A model generated the notes under the pieces. The model did not search any database. It was not told where the DNA came from and worked only from the letters and a program-made list of their open reading frames with translations. Made by a program: the position numbers and the translations under genes. From Chrysomallon squamiferum (Eukaryota; Mollusca; Gastropoda; Neomphalida; Peltospiridae), in assembly GCA_012295275.1 (NCBI GenBank), contig CM022676.1:11973160-12020659 (forward strand): DNA of 47,500 bases, read 5' to 3'. Shown here one piece after another: positions 11,971 through 25,275 of this stretch; the first letter of the stretch is position 1; each line of letters opens with the position of its first letter.

Positions 11971-12161
11971 GTTTCTTAGACTGTCAGAAATAAACGTCAT
12001 TCATTGAGTTCGTTAATTAGAATGCTAAAAACGAACGTAATCGTTGAATACGTAATTTAAACACGCTGAGATAAATTAATGTTGTTCACTGTTTAAATTA
12101 CTTAGGTTGTTAGAAATGAGAGTTATTATGAATGGTAGCAGTAGTACTAATATCATTTTTA

Positions 12162-12167
12162 TTACTG

Positions 12168-12231
<64 letters not shown>

Positions 12232-12585
12232 ATATATATAGTTAGACAAACAGATAAATACATAGATAGGTAAATAGAGAGATGCAGAGACCTGTAGAGT
12301 TCTACTGAAAAGATCAAACAACCTACAGAATACTGGCTCTTCTATTACACTAGTGTGTTAAAGGCAGTTCTATTAGTAGTAACACTAGCGCTCCTACTTA
12401 CACTAGTGAGCAAAACATAGCTGTAGTTGTATTAGTAGTAATACTCATGTCCGCTGCAGCAGAAGTAGATATAATATTACTGATAAAATAATAACAGCAG
12501 TAGTAGTAGTACTAGTCGTAGTCGTAGTAGTAGCATCACTAGTAGTGGTAGTAGTAATAGTAGTAGTAGTAATAACAGATATTAC
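12162..12585. repeat. (TAGA)n and AGT-rich microsatellites
   Basis: (TAGA)n runs from about 12166 to 12230. AGT-rich triplets occupy 12490-12575. No gene is seen between the 11934 stop and the signal exon at 12822. Confidence 0.85.
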
Positions 12586-12821
12586 AGAACAATAAAAGAG
12601 TATCTAAATATTACACTAATTTATTTCAGAACAACAGAACAACGTTTTAAACATTGTACAAAGTTACGTCAGAACTAGAGAATAGTGTGTCAAACATTAC
12701 AGAAAGTTATTTCAAACAAATTAGTGTGTTAGATATTACAATTATTTTACAAACGTTAAATATATAAGTACATATCTACTGACTGCTCACTGTCTATTCA
12801 CTGCTTTATGTTTATCTGTAG

Positions 12822-12873
12822 ATGCAGTTTGTTCTTTTCTTCTGTCTGTTAACACTAGCAGAAAATCTGCCGG
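12822..12873 (+). CDS. Orphan signal-peptide exon (52 nt)
   Basis: An ATG directly after TTTATCTGTAG opens a 52-nt frame, MQFVLFFCLLTLAENLP plus one base, ending at a GTGAGT donor. Length, phase and sequence match the first exon of the plus-strand single-Ig genes (15529, 22089, 28900). No Ig exon follows before the next signal exon at 15529. It could splice to the exon at 15892, which is frameshifted, or be a leftover of a deleted gene. The following 12.9-13.6 kb resembles 14.8-15.2 kb, which supports a degenerate extra copy of the block. Confidence 0.55.
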
Positions 12874-14443
<1,570 letters not shown>

Positions 14444-14738
14444 ATATATATATATATATATGGACCATTTATGTCTCTATACATTATATATCAAATTTTC
14501 AAATAAATTTTGCATTTAAAAGAAAAAAGTAGAAATGCATATATTTAATACTTCCAGCATAATGAGATTTTTTTATTAATATTTTTATATTTTATTCTCA
14601 TATTTTTTTTTTCATCATTTTATTTCATGACTGAAACATTCATTTAATGTATCTATCTACAAACTCACTCGTTTTAAATAAAACTAGTAGAATTTCCTTG
14701 TTCGTTGCAAACTGTAAAGTCGATCTAAAACGTAAGAC

Positions 14739-14780
<42 letters not shown>

Positions 14781-15210
14781 GTTGTTATTGTTTAAATGTA
14801 CTACTCTTGCGATGAAAAATTTGATGCTTTAGTCGACAATCCTAATTTTAAAATTTACAAATTTCAGAACAACAGAACAATGTTTTATTCATTATACATA
14901 ATTATTTCAGAACAAACAAAAAAGTAATGCTTACGAAAAAAAGTAGTAATGCATATTTTTGATAGCTTTAGCATTATGAGATTTTGTTTTTGTTTTCACG
15001 ATATTAATTTTATTACAACATTTCCTATTATTATTTTTCTGATATTTTTTGTTATGTTAGTATATGAATAACACATTCATTTTGCGTATTTATCTACAAA
15101 CCAAATCGTTTCAGACATTATTGTTAATATTACGTCGCTCAGTGCGAGCTATTAAGTCGATCAAAAAAGTGTGATTTCTTAATTTTCTTTTTCTCATTGC
15201 TTTTGTTCTA

Positions 15211-15516
15211 GTGTTCAGTGTCTACTTCTACTGGACCATTTGTTCAGTGTCTACTTCTACTGGATCATCTACAGTTTGTTTGTTCAGTGTCTACTTCTAC
15301 TGGATCATCTACAGTTTATTTGTTCATTGTCTACTTCTGCTGGATCATCTACAGTTTATTTGTTCATTGTCTACTTCTACTGGATCATCTACAGTTTATT
15401 TGTTCAGTGTCTACTTCTACTGGATCATCTACAGTTTATTTGTTCAGTGTCTACTTCTACTGGATCGTCTACAGTTTATTTGTTCAGTGTCTACTTCAAC
15501 TGGATCTTCTGCAGGT
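15211..15516. repeat. 40-bp minisatellite ahead of a start codon (block A)
   Basis: About 7.5 copies of a 40-bp unit starting TGTTCAGTGTCTACTTCTAC. The last, slightly changed unit ends about 12 bp before the ATG at 15529. With period 40 and no stops it is open in all three forward frames, so the long frames here are repeat artefacts. Homologues are at 21704-22070 and 28515-28880. Confidence 0.95.
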
Positions 15517-15528
15517 TTTTCCTCACAG

Positions 15529-16299
15529 ATGCAGTTGCTTCTTTTCTTCTCTGTGTTGACAGCAGCTCAGAATGTTCTAGGTAAGACAAATCACATAAAA
15601 CAAAGTGAAACATCGCAATGAGAGAAAGGTTTAATATTGTTCCAGTTCAGTATACGACACTATATATTTATATATTTTAGCTTAGAATCCTTGTAAAGTC
15701 TAATGCACTGTTTTGTTTGAAGTAACTTTGTATAAAGTTTAATGCACTGTTTTGTTTCAAAAAACTTTGTATAAAGTTTACTCTGAAAAATGAACTGTAA
15801 AACATTTAACACGCTGTTCTCTTGAATTTACCCTGTGTAACATTTTACATTTAGTGTAGATGTTTACATTTAGTGTAGATGTTTCTTTCAGGACATGATG
15901 AGATTGTTTTGACTTCTACACTTGAATACTCCAAGGTGCGCGGGAGGGCGGAACTGAGGTGCAAGATGCTGGCTTACAAGACGATCAACGAGCAGATCGC
16001 GTTCTACAGGAAGAGAAGCTGACTCAGACACGTTCAGCTCTTTCTACGTCATCGAGCAGAACATATCCGGCTGCGAGGCTCCGCCAGTTTCTCCTCTAGC
16101 TACGTACGTTCTGTCGTGTGGGCCTGGCACGGAAGACGATTATGCAAAATGGAGAATCTACTTCCTGGTAATAAACTTTACAGCAGAACAAATTAAACAC
16201 GGAGTCGATGATTACTGGACGTGTGGAAAGTCTTCTACACGAGAGATGAGTAACAGTGTGCATGTAAAGGTGACACGTGAACAAGACGTGTTGTACTGA
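15529..16299 (+). pseudogene. Single-Ig gene of block A, broken by a 1-bp insertion
   Basis: The signal exon 15529-15580 (MQLLLFFSVLTAAQNVL plus one base, GTAAGA donor) and the Ig exon 15892-16299 match the intact copies in blocks B and C. Near 16011 this copy has one extra A (ACAGGAAGAGAAGC against ACAGGAGAGAAGC). This shifts the frame and gives an immediate TGA after FYRKRS, before the second to fourth cysteines. The exon is 408 nt rather than 407. The rest of the sequence remains near identical to the others, so the break is recent or is an assembly error. AATAAA lies at 16318-16323. Confidence 0.8.
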
Positions 16300-16317
16300 C
16301 GTGTAAATCAGATCGCA

Positions 16318-16323
16318 AATAAA
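16318..16323 (+). terminator. Polyadenylation signal (block A single-Ig copy)
   Basis: AATAAA 18 nt after the original stop at 16297-16299. The same signal is present at 23242-23247 and 30009-30014 in blocks B and C. Confidence 0.55.
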
Positions 16324-17144
16324 AATCTGACAAAACAAATTCGTTCGCGTAAAATGTTAGGGTGCTATCACAGTTCAAACAGTCTCAATGTGAAATGTAA
16401 AAAAAAAAATCTTTTCCATTTTTATATTTCCACTATTAATTAGTACATACACTGTTAATAATGTATCAGTATGTCAAAGGTGTTAAACATATTTTCATTA
16501 AAAACATTTTAAATGTAGATACTGGATAAATCACTTTATTAGACTCTGGATGTTACAGATAATATACAATAAATTATCAACAATTTGAAAACAGTGACAG
16601 TTAGTTATCAATGACTATCTGAAATAGAAATACTGAAGATCTGTAAACAAATGTAATATTCTAGTACAATGACAAAACTGTATTTGTCCCGTACCATTTT
16701 GCAGTACAAACACTGTTTTATGATGTAGTACAGTTAATTGGGCGGTGATCTGAACTGGTCTATTATTATTGTTATGTTACTAGGAAATGCTGTCACCTAT
16801 CTGTGTAATGCCAATGTGTAGCCAACCCATACTCTTATACTTAGACGATTCTGTTCACTCGAGGTATGTACCAGCATCAGAAAGAGCAGTAATAGTAGAA
16901 GTAGTAGAAGTTGTAGTAGCAGTCGCACAATCATAAATAATGGTAGTAGTAGTGGTGAAAGAGAAAGACAGGGACATAGAAAATCAATCAGATAGATAGA
17001 TAGATAGATAGATATACACACACAGATAGATAGACACACAGATAGATAGATAGATAGATAGATAGACACACAGATAAATATATAGATTGTATATTGCAAA
17101 TAAATGCAAGCAAAAGAGGAGACAACCGAACGACTGGTTTTATG
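16324..17144. other. Spacer between convergent genes
   Basis: About 0.8 kb between the 3' ends of the plus single-Ig and minus two-Ig genes. It holds AT-rich unique sequence and (GATA)n at about 16990-17080. The sequence is conserved in blocks B and C. No coding frame is recognised. Confidence 0.7.
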
Positions 17145-17150
17145 TTTATT
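17145..17150 (-). terminator. Polyadenylation signal, two-Ig gene of block A
   Basis: AATAAA on the minus strand, 42 nt past the stop at 17193. It is conserved at 24017-24022 and 30785-30790. Confidence 0.5.
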
Positions 17151-17192
17151 TAAGAGTGAGTATTGTACGTGTAACATGAATCACTGCGTTGT

Positions 17193-18478
17193 CTACGTTA
17201 GACTCGTTAGGAAAATGTCGTTACTCCTTACGCCTGTGTGAATTGCACACCGCCAGCTAGTCTCGGCAATTTCCTCGCGCTTGATAACCAGGTGGTACAG
17301 TCGTATGAACGGTTCACTTTCACGTGTGCCATTCCCGCACCTCATTTCTAACCCTGGTTTCTTGTCCAGTGCAAAACACTCACCATCTCCCTGCAGAAAA
17401 CTGATGTAGAGTCCGTGGTATTCATCAGAGGCTTTGTGTTTTTTGTAGAAGCTGATGAGAGGAGAGAACATCTGTTCTCTCCACACGCGACACGTCAGAA
17501 GCACAGTCAAGTTTGGCACGAGGACGCTGTCTGAGGCAGTCAGTTCCAATCGCACCCCATTCACTGAAATATCTGAATACCACACACTGCGTTTAATTCC
17601 CTTTGCTGTAAATGCTTTAAATGGTGATCACGAAAAACGTGAACTAGTTAACTGAAATGATTAACAGTAAAAAGATGGAAGATAATAAATCTGACATATT
17701 TAAACTCACATTTTTTCAACAGGGTAAGACGAAGCACTTTGCTCTCCTGATCAGATGCTGTACACTTCCACAGCGTGGTGGGAGGTAAGAACTCGAGAGT
17801 TCCAATCCTGGGCATGGTGTAGTGGTAGACTCTCCATCTTGCGTCACTCGCGTCTGTTCCCGTTCCGCAGCTGAGAAAAGCACCTTGCGGCCACATCCCA
17901 AGTATCGAGCAGTTCCCCCCCCGCGTCTGGTGCAGCGAACCACTTCTCCAGTAGTTACCAATCGTGTCTTTACCGCCGAATGAAACTGTATACGACTCGT
18001 CAGGAGCAGATACCGCACACGTGAACGTAAACTCTCTCTCTGATATGACTACGTTGCGACTGTAAGTAAGCACTACCTGTTCAACACCTGTAGACACGAA
18101 ATATTTTTGAAACAATTAGTCAGAATCTTACGTACGCTGCTGAAATAAGCTGACAACAATTGATAGCGTGCACTGAAAATGTTTCGTGTCAACTCAGCCT
18201 GTATACTCAGAATGTTTGATATGAGCCCAAAGTGTAAACTGAAAATATTTCAAGTGAACTCAGATTATTTTCTTCCTTATTGTTTGTGTTGTTGTTGTTG
18301 TTGTAGTTGTTGCGGTGAGTGGTTCTTATTGTCATTTTACTTTTCTAGTTCTGTTTCTACTTCTACTTCTTTTTCTTCTTCTTCTTCTTCTTCTTCTTCT
18401 TCTTCTTCTTCTTCTTCTTCTTCTTCTTCTTCTTCTAGTACTACTAGTACTACTACTACTTCTTCATCTTCAACTACT

Positions 18479-18510
<32 letters not shown>

Positions 18511-18562
18511 TTCTTCTTCTAGTACTACTAGTACTACTACTACTTCTTCATCTTCAACTACT

Positions 18563-18594
<32 letters not shown>

Positions 18595-18599
18595 TTCTT

Positions 18600-18630
<31 letters not shown>

Positions 18631-19000
18631 TTGTTATTATTATTAACAGTAGTAGTAGCACAAGCAACAGGAATGTTATTATTATTTTCATTATTATTAC
18701 CGTAGAATACTATGAGTTGTAGTAATAGTAGTAGTAGTAGTAGTACAAGTGGTAGTAGTAGTGGTACTAGTAGTAATGGTACTAGTAGTGGCAATAGTAC
18801 TGGTGGTAGTAGTAGTAGTAGTTATTGTTTTTGTCTTTGTTGTTGTAGTGGATTTTTTGTAGTCATTATAATTGTCATTGTATTTTAGTGTTGTTGTTGT
18901 TATCATTGTCAAAACTGTTATTGCTGTGAGTATAAATAATGAACTCACATATCACGTGATTCACTGATATAACCAATGAGAGTAGAACCACAGAAAACAT
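17193..19000 (-). CDS. Secreted two-Ig-domain protein, block A copy (266 aa)
   Basis: Exons on the minus strand are 19000-18949, 18087-17710 and 17563-17193 (52 + 378 + 371 = 801 nt), with phase-1 GT-AG introns. Exon 1 gives the signal peptide MFSVVLLSLVISVNHVI. The split codon at the first junction makes a cysteine. Exon 2 is Ig1, with cysteines in FTCAV, GNCSI, LSCGTGT and WKCTA. Exon 3 is Ig2, with cysteines in LTCRV, GECFA, MRCGNGT and WRCAI, ending in TSLT and a stop. There is no transmembrane segment. Intron 1 carries a long GAA tract on the sense strand. It converges on the single-Ig gene at 15529. It is probably an extracellular binding protein. Ligand and role are unknown. Confidence 0.82.
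18370..18645. repeat. Intronic (TTC)n tract, GAA on the sense strand (block A)
   Basis: CTT/TTC triplets are interrupted twice by a short ACTAGTACTACTAC segment, then pass into (TTA)n. The tract lies in intron 1 of the minus-strand two-Ig gene, so its transcript reads GAA. Poly-Ser/Leu/Phe frames are artefacts. Confidence 0.95.
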
Positions 19001-19018
19001 CTGTTAAATTAAATTTCA

Positions 19019-19185
19019 CATTAGACAGTAATTATACACTGAGTAGACAGGAGTGTAGACAGTAATTATACACTGAGTAGACAGGAGTGTAGACAGTAAT
19101 TATACACCGAGTAGACAGGAGTGTAGACAGTAATTATACACTGAGTAGACAGGAGTGTAGACAGTAATTGTACACTGAGTTAGAC
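19019..19185. repeat. 34-bp minisatellite upstream of a signal exon (block A)
   Basis: About five copies of GACAGTAATTATACACTGAG-type 34-bp units, immediately 5' of the minus-strand two-Ig gene. It is the inverse of the array at 1970-2325. Confidence 0.92.
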
Positions 19186-19329
19186 CGATGACACTGAGTA
19201 TCACAGTGAGTAGAGAATTATTATCTAGTGAGTAGAGTGATATTACCTAGTGAGTAGAGTGTTATTATGTAGCGATTACAGAAGTATCACTGTTGTCGTG
19301 AGTAGATTACTATTTCATAGTAAGAAAAT

Positions 19330-19480
19330 ATCTGTTGCTCTATGAGTCGAATTTTATTACGTTCGTCAGTCGTAGTTTCGGCCACAACCCGTTACCATGG
19401 ACACTCTTTGTGACGTAGATCGAGGTCAAAGTTAACTTCTCATCTTCTAAAGTTCTCCTCGACTTCTCGATGATGAATAA
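19330..19480. other. Non-repetitive segment conserved in all three blocks
   Basis: Unlike its surroundings this stretch is complex sequence and is almost identical at 26165-26310 and 32825-32970. The minus strand has an open frame across it containing [20 protein letters not shown]. No cysteine pattern or splice frame ties it to the Ig genes. It may be regulatory or a small exon. I do not recognise it. Confidence 0.35.
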
Positions 19481-19573
19481 TGAAACACAGACAGAAACAT
19501 GGAGAGACAGACAGACAGACAGACAGACAGAAACATGGAGAGACAGACAGACAGACAGACAGAAACATGGAGG

Positions 19574-19607
<34 letters not shown>

Positions 19608-19665
19608 AACATGGAGGGACAGACAGACAATCAGACAGACAGACAGACAGACAGACAGACACAGA
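19480..19665. repeat. (GACA)n microsatellite (block A)
   Basis: GACA runs are broken by GAAACATGGAGRGACAGACA units. Counterparts are at 26310-26490 and, much shorter, at 32970-33022. Confidence 0.93.
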
Positions 19666-19967
19666 GATATAGAGAAAAGGTAATGAACTATCGTACCTTT
19701 TTGCTCGAGCAGGTATTGCAATGGTTGTTTACACAAAACAAATGGGTTTTATTTATTGACGTTAAACCATCGATCAAAAATGTTTATCTGAAGATTACGT
19801 AACAAATTAAATACACACACACATTAATTTATTTATTTATTTGTTTTTCTGTTTGTTTGTTTGTTTGTTTATACATGTATATACGTATATATGTATTTAT
19901 GTGTTTATTTCAGTGTATTTGTGTTTGTATACGTATGTTTGAGGCTTCATATATATATATATATATA

Positions 19968-20297
19968 TAATATCATGTTTTATTTTTATTTACTACTGTA
20001 TGTAATATGTGAGTATGTGTAATATCATATTTTATTTAACACAGTATGTAATATGTGAGTATGGATAATATCACGTTTTATTTAACACAGTATCACGTTT
20101 TTATGTAATACATGTATGTTATTTTTTTAATACGGTATGTAATATGTGAGTATGTGTAATATCATGTTTTTTTAATACAGTATGTAATATGTCAGTATGT
20201 GTAATATCATGTTTTATTTAACACAGTATGTAATATGTCAATATGTGTAATATCATGTTTTATTTAACACAGTATGTAATATGTGAGTATGTGTAAC
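19968..20297. repeat. 46-bp minisatellite with embedded AATAAA on the minus strand (block A)
   Basis: Units of about 46 bp, TTTATTTAACACAGTATGTA then ATATGTGAGTATGTGTAATA, with some length variants. They lie directly 3' of the minus-strand single-Ig exon, whose stop is at 20308. Read on the gene's strand most units carry AATAAA, the nearest at 20264-20259. Confidence 0.9.
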
Positions 20298-20307
20298 ACG
20301 TCGTTGT

Positions 20308-20675
20308 CTACTCTGTCTCGGTGACGTGTACAGTGTTACTCATTTCTCCACCGTAAACTTCACATCTCCAGTCACTTTCTCCGTTTCCTTCAGACGTGAC
20401 ACGCAGGTGGTACAACCTGAAAGCGTTCATGGTGCTCTTTGTCCCCATCCCACAATGCAGTTTTGAGCTTCCTGTCAGTCTGGTAATCGGAAAGCAGTTA
20501 GTCGCGTCCTGGAGAAATGAGGCGTAGGAGAGAAACTTTGCAGAGCTTTGCACTTTTCTGTAGAAAGTGAGGACAGTTGACACAGTTCTGTAGGTCGCGG
20601 AGGCACACGTCAGTTCGTACTGCTCATTTCTCTTGATCTTTGCGGCCGAGGTATACATGATTGTTTCTCTAGGCT
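20308..20675 (-). CDS. Single-Ig terminal exon without a local signal exon (block A)
   Basis: A 368-nt exon on the minus strand, with acceptor CTTTTCAG at 20676 and phase-1 entry. It encodes one Ig-like domain (cysteines in LTCAS, NCFPI, LHCGMGT, WRCEV) ending TVHVTETE and TAG. The intact version in block C has a 58-nt signal exon 0.9 kb upstream. Here that region is replaced by the (CT)n junction and the start of block B, and I find no signal exon up to 22 kb. It is either a 5'-truncated duplicate or an exon reached from a distant signal exon, which phase-1 ends would allow. It differs from the block B copy by K for R near residue 25. Confidence 0.6.
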
Positions 20676-20777
20676 CTGAAAAGTAGATTGTTAAAGTACT
20701 GGGCATTAGAAAAAAATCGTTTTATTTTAAGTCTAAAATTAATTAAAAGAAATAATTGTCCATTGGCAGAAGTAAGC

Positions 20778-20932
<155 letters not shown>

Positions 20933-21191
20933 CTATATGGTCCATTTATATCTCTGTACATCATATATCAAATTTTTAAATGAATTTTGCATTTAAAAGA
21001 AAAAAGTAGAAATGAATATATTTAATACTTCCAGCATAATGAGATTTTTTTATTATTATTTTAATATTTTTATATTTTTTTCTCATAATATTTTTCGTCA
21101 TTTTATTTCTTGACTGAAACATTCATTTAAATAAAACTAGTAGAATTTCCTTGCTCGTTGCAAATTGTGAAGTCGATCTAAAACGTAAGAC

Positions 21192-21277
<86 letters not shown>

Positions 21278-22088
21278 TGTTGTTATTGTTTAAATGTACT
21301 ACTCTTGCGATGAACAGTATCATGCTTTAGTCGACAATCCTAATTTTAAAATTTACAAATTTCGGAACAACAGAACAATGTTTTATTCATTATACAAAAT
21401 TATTTCAGAAGCAACAAAAAATGTAATGCTTACGAAAAAAAGTAGTAATGCATATTTTTGAATACTTTTAGCATTATGAGATTTTTCTGTTTTCACGATT
21501 AATTTTACTATTACATTTCCTATTATTTTTGTTCTGATATTTTTTGTTATTTTAGAATATGACTGACACATTCATTTAACGTATTCATCTACAAACTCAC
21601 TCGTTTTAGACACAACTGCTACCATTGCTTCGCTCAGTGGAAGCTATTAAGTCGATCAAAAACGTGGGATTTCTTAATTTTCTTTTTCTCATTGCTTTTC
21701 TTCATCATCTACAATTTATTTGTTCAGTGTCTACTTCTACTGGATCATCTACAGTTTATTTGTTCAGTGTCTACTTCTACTGGATCGTCTACAGTTTATT
21801 TGTTCAGTGTCTACTTCTACTGGATCGTCTACAGTTTATTTGTTCAGTGTCTACTTCTACTGGAACGTCTGCCGTTTATTTGTTCAGTGTCTACTTCTAC
21901 TGGATCGTCTACAGTTTATTTGTTCAGTGTCTACTTCTACTGGATCGTCTACAGTTTATTTGTTCAGTGTCTACTTCTACTGGATCGTCTACAGTTTATT
22001 TGTTCAGTGTCTACTTCTACTGGATCGTCTACAGTTTATTTGTTCAGTGTCTACTTCAACTGGATCTTCTGCAGGTTTTTCCTCACAG

Positions 22089-23223
22089 ATGCAGTTGCTT
22101 CTTTTCTTCTCTCTGTTGACAGCAGCTCAGAATGTTCTAGGTAAGACAAATCACATAAAGCAAAGTGAAACATCGCAATGAGAGAAAGGTTTAATATTGT
22201 TCCAGTTCAGTATAGGACACTGTATTTTATACATTTTAGCTTAGAATCCTTGTAAAGTTTAATGCACTGTTTTGTTTTAAATAACTTTGTATAAAGTTTA
22301 ATGCACTGTTTTGTTTTAAATAACTTTTTATACGGTTTAATTCACTGTTTTGGTTTAAATAACTTTTTTTACACTTTTTTGTTTTAAATAACTTTTTACA
22401 GTTTAATGCACTGTTTTGTTTTAATGCACTGTTTTGTTTTAAATAACTTTGTATAAAGTTTAATGCACTGTTTTGGTTTAAATAACTTTTTTTACAGTTT
22501 AATGCACTGTTTTGTTTTAAATAACTTTGTGTAAAGTTTAATGCACTGTTTTGTTTGAAGTAACTTTGTATAAAGTTTAATGCACTGTTTTGTTTGAAAT
22601 AACTGTATAAAGTTTAATGCACTGTTTTGTTTGAAGTAATTTTGTGTAAAGTTTAATGCACTGTTTTGTTAGAAATATCTTTGTATAAAGTTTAGCATAC
22701 TGTTCTATTACTCTGAAAAAAATGAACTGTAAAACATTCTCATGTTCTGAAATTATCCTGTGTAACATTTTACATTTAGTGTAGATGTTTACATTTAGTG
22801 TAGATGTTTCTTTCAGGACATGATGAGATTGTTTTGACTTCTACACTTGAATACTCCAAGGTGCGCGGGAGGGCGGAACTGAGGTGCAAGATGCTGGCTT
22901 ACAAGACGATCAACGAGCAGATCGCGTTCTACAGGAGAGAAGCTGACTCAGACAAGTTCACCTCTTTCTACGTCATCGAGCAGAACATATCCGGCTGCGA
23001 GGCTCCGCCAGTTTCTCCTCTAGCTACGTACGTTCTGTCGTGTGGGCCTGGCACGGAAGACGATTATGCAAAATGGAGAATCTACTTCCTGGTAATAAAC
23101 TTTACAGCAGAACAAATTAAACACGGAGTCGATGATTACTGGACGTGTGGAAAGTCTTCTACACGAGAGATGAGTAACAGTGTGCATGTAAAGTTGACAC
23201 GTGAACAAGACGTGTTGTACTGA
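22089..23223 (+). CDS. Secreted single-Ig-domain protein, block B copy (152 aa)
   Basis: Exons are 22089-22140 and 22817-23223 (52 + 407 = 459 nt), joined in phase 1. Exon 1 gives signal peptide MQLLLFFSLLTAAQNVL, ATG after CCTCACAG, donor GTAAGA. Exon 2 (acceptor TTTCTTTCAG) is one Ig-like domain with cysteines in LRCKM, SGCEA, LSCGPGT and WTCGK, two N-glycosylation sequons (NIS, NFT), and a short tail to a TGA after VLY. AATAAA lies at 23242-23247. Compared with block C it differs at three bases in exon 2, all amino-acid changing (K/T, T/S, L/V). No membrane anchor. It is probably secreted, role unknown. Confidence 0.82.
22250..22690. repeat. 39-bp intronic minisatellite (block B)
   Basis: About 11 copies of AAAGTTTAATGCACTGTTTT-type units of about 39 bp in the intron of the single-Ig gene. 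Block C has about 10 copies (29060-29460), but block A only about 2 (15700-15785). Confidence 0.9.
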
Positions 23224-24064
23224 CGTGTAAATCAGATCGCAAATAAAAATCTGACAAAACAAATTCGTTCGCGTAAAATGTTAGGGTGCTATCACCTTTC
23301 AAACAGTCTCAATGTGAAATGTAAAAAAAAATCGTTTCCATTTTTATGTTTCCATTATTAATTAGTACATTCACTGTTAATAATGTATCAGTATGTCAAC
23401 AGCGTTAACCAGATTTTTACAAAAAACATTTAAATGTAGATACTGGATAAATCACTTTATTAGACTCTGGATGTTACAGATAATATACAATAAATTATCA
23501 ACAATTTGAAAACAGTGACAGTTAGTTATCAATGACTATCTGAAATATCAAGATAGAAATACTGAAGATCTGTAAACAAATGTAATATTCTAGTACAATG
23601 ACAAAACTGTATTTTGCAGTACAAACACTGTTTTATGATGTAGTACAATTAATTGGGCGGTGATCTGAACTGGTCTATTATTAGTGTCATGTTACTAGGA
23701 AATGCTGTCACCTATCTGTGTAATGCCGCTGTGTAGCCAACCCATACTCTTATACTTAGACGATTCTGTTCACTCGGGATATGTACCAGCATCACCAACA
23801 GCAGTACTAATAGAAGTAGTAGAAGTTGTAGTAGCAGTCGCACAATCATAAATAATGGTAGTAGTAGTGGTGAAAGAAAAAGACAGGGAAATAGTAAGTC
23901 TGTCATATAGATAGATAGATAAATAGATAGATGGACGCACACAGATAAATAGATAGATAGATAGATAGACACACAGATAAATATATAGATTGTATATTGC
24001 AACGACTGGTTTTGTGTTTATTTAAGAGTGAGTATTGTACGTGTAACATGAGTCACTGCGTTGT

Positions 24065-25243
24065 CTACGTTAGACTCGTTAGGAAAATGTCGTTACTCCT
24101 TACGCCTGTGTGAATTGCACACCGCCAGCTAGTCTCGGCAATTTCCTCGCGCTTGATAACCAGGTGGTACAGTCGTATGAACGGTTCACTCACATGTGTG
24201 CCATTCCCGCACCTCATTTCTAACCCTGGTTTCTCGTCCAGTGCAAAACACTCACCATCTCCCTGCAGAAAACTGATGTAGAGTCCGTGGTATTCATCAG
24301 AGGCTTTGTGTTTTTTGTAGAAGCTGATGAGAGGAGAGAACATCTGTTCTCTCCACATGCGACACGTCAGAAGCACAGTCGAGTTTGGCACGAGGACGCT
24401 GTCTGAGGCAGTCAGTTCCAATCGCAGCCCATTCACTGAAATATCTGAATATTACACACTGCGTTTAATTCCCTTTGCTGTAAATGCTTTAAATGGTGAT
24501 CTCGAAAAACATGAACTAGTCTACACTATATCTGAAATGATTAACAGTAAAAAGATGGAAGATAATAAATCTGATACATTTAAACTCACATTTTTTCAAC
24601 AGGGTAAGACGAAGCACTTTGCTCTCCTGATCAGATGCTGTACACTTCCACAGCGTGGTGGGAGGTAAGAATTCGAGAGTTCCAATCCTGGGCATGGTGT
24701 AGTGGTAGACTCTCCATCTTGCGTCACTCGCGTCTGTTCCCGCCCCGCAGCTGAGAGAAGCACCTTGCGGCCACATCCCAAGTATCGAGCAGTTTCCCCC
24801 CCGCGCCTGGTGCAGCGAACCACTTCTCCAGTAGTTACCAATCGTATCTTTACCGCCGAATGAAACTGTATACGACTCGTCAGGAGCAGATACCGCACAC
24901 GTGAACGTAAACTCTCTCTCTGATATGACTACGTTGCGACTGTAAGTAAGCACTACCTGTTCAACACCTGTAGACACGAAATATTTTTGAAATAATTAGT
25001 CAGAATCTTACGTACGCTGCTGAAATAAGCTGACAACAATTGATAGCGTGTACTGAAAATGTTTCGTGTCAACTCAGCCTGTATACTCAGAATGTTTGAT
25101 ATGAGCCCAAAGTGTAAACTGAAAATATTTCAAGTGAACTCAGATTATTTTCTTCCTTATTGTTTGTGTTGTTGTTGTTGTTGTAGTTGTTGCGGTGAGT
25201 GGTTCTTATTGTCATTTTACTTTTCTACTTCTGTTTCTGCTTC

Positions 25244-25275
<32 letters not shown>

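Noticed and set aside
15211-15621. Long frames of 20-residue repeats running into the signal peptide
   Set aside because: The 40-bp minisatellite is open in all three frames. The coding start is the ATG at 15529, as shown by conservation of only that part with the orphan exon at 12822.
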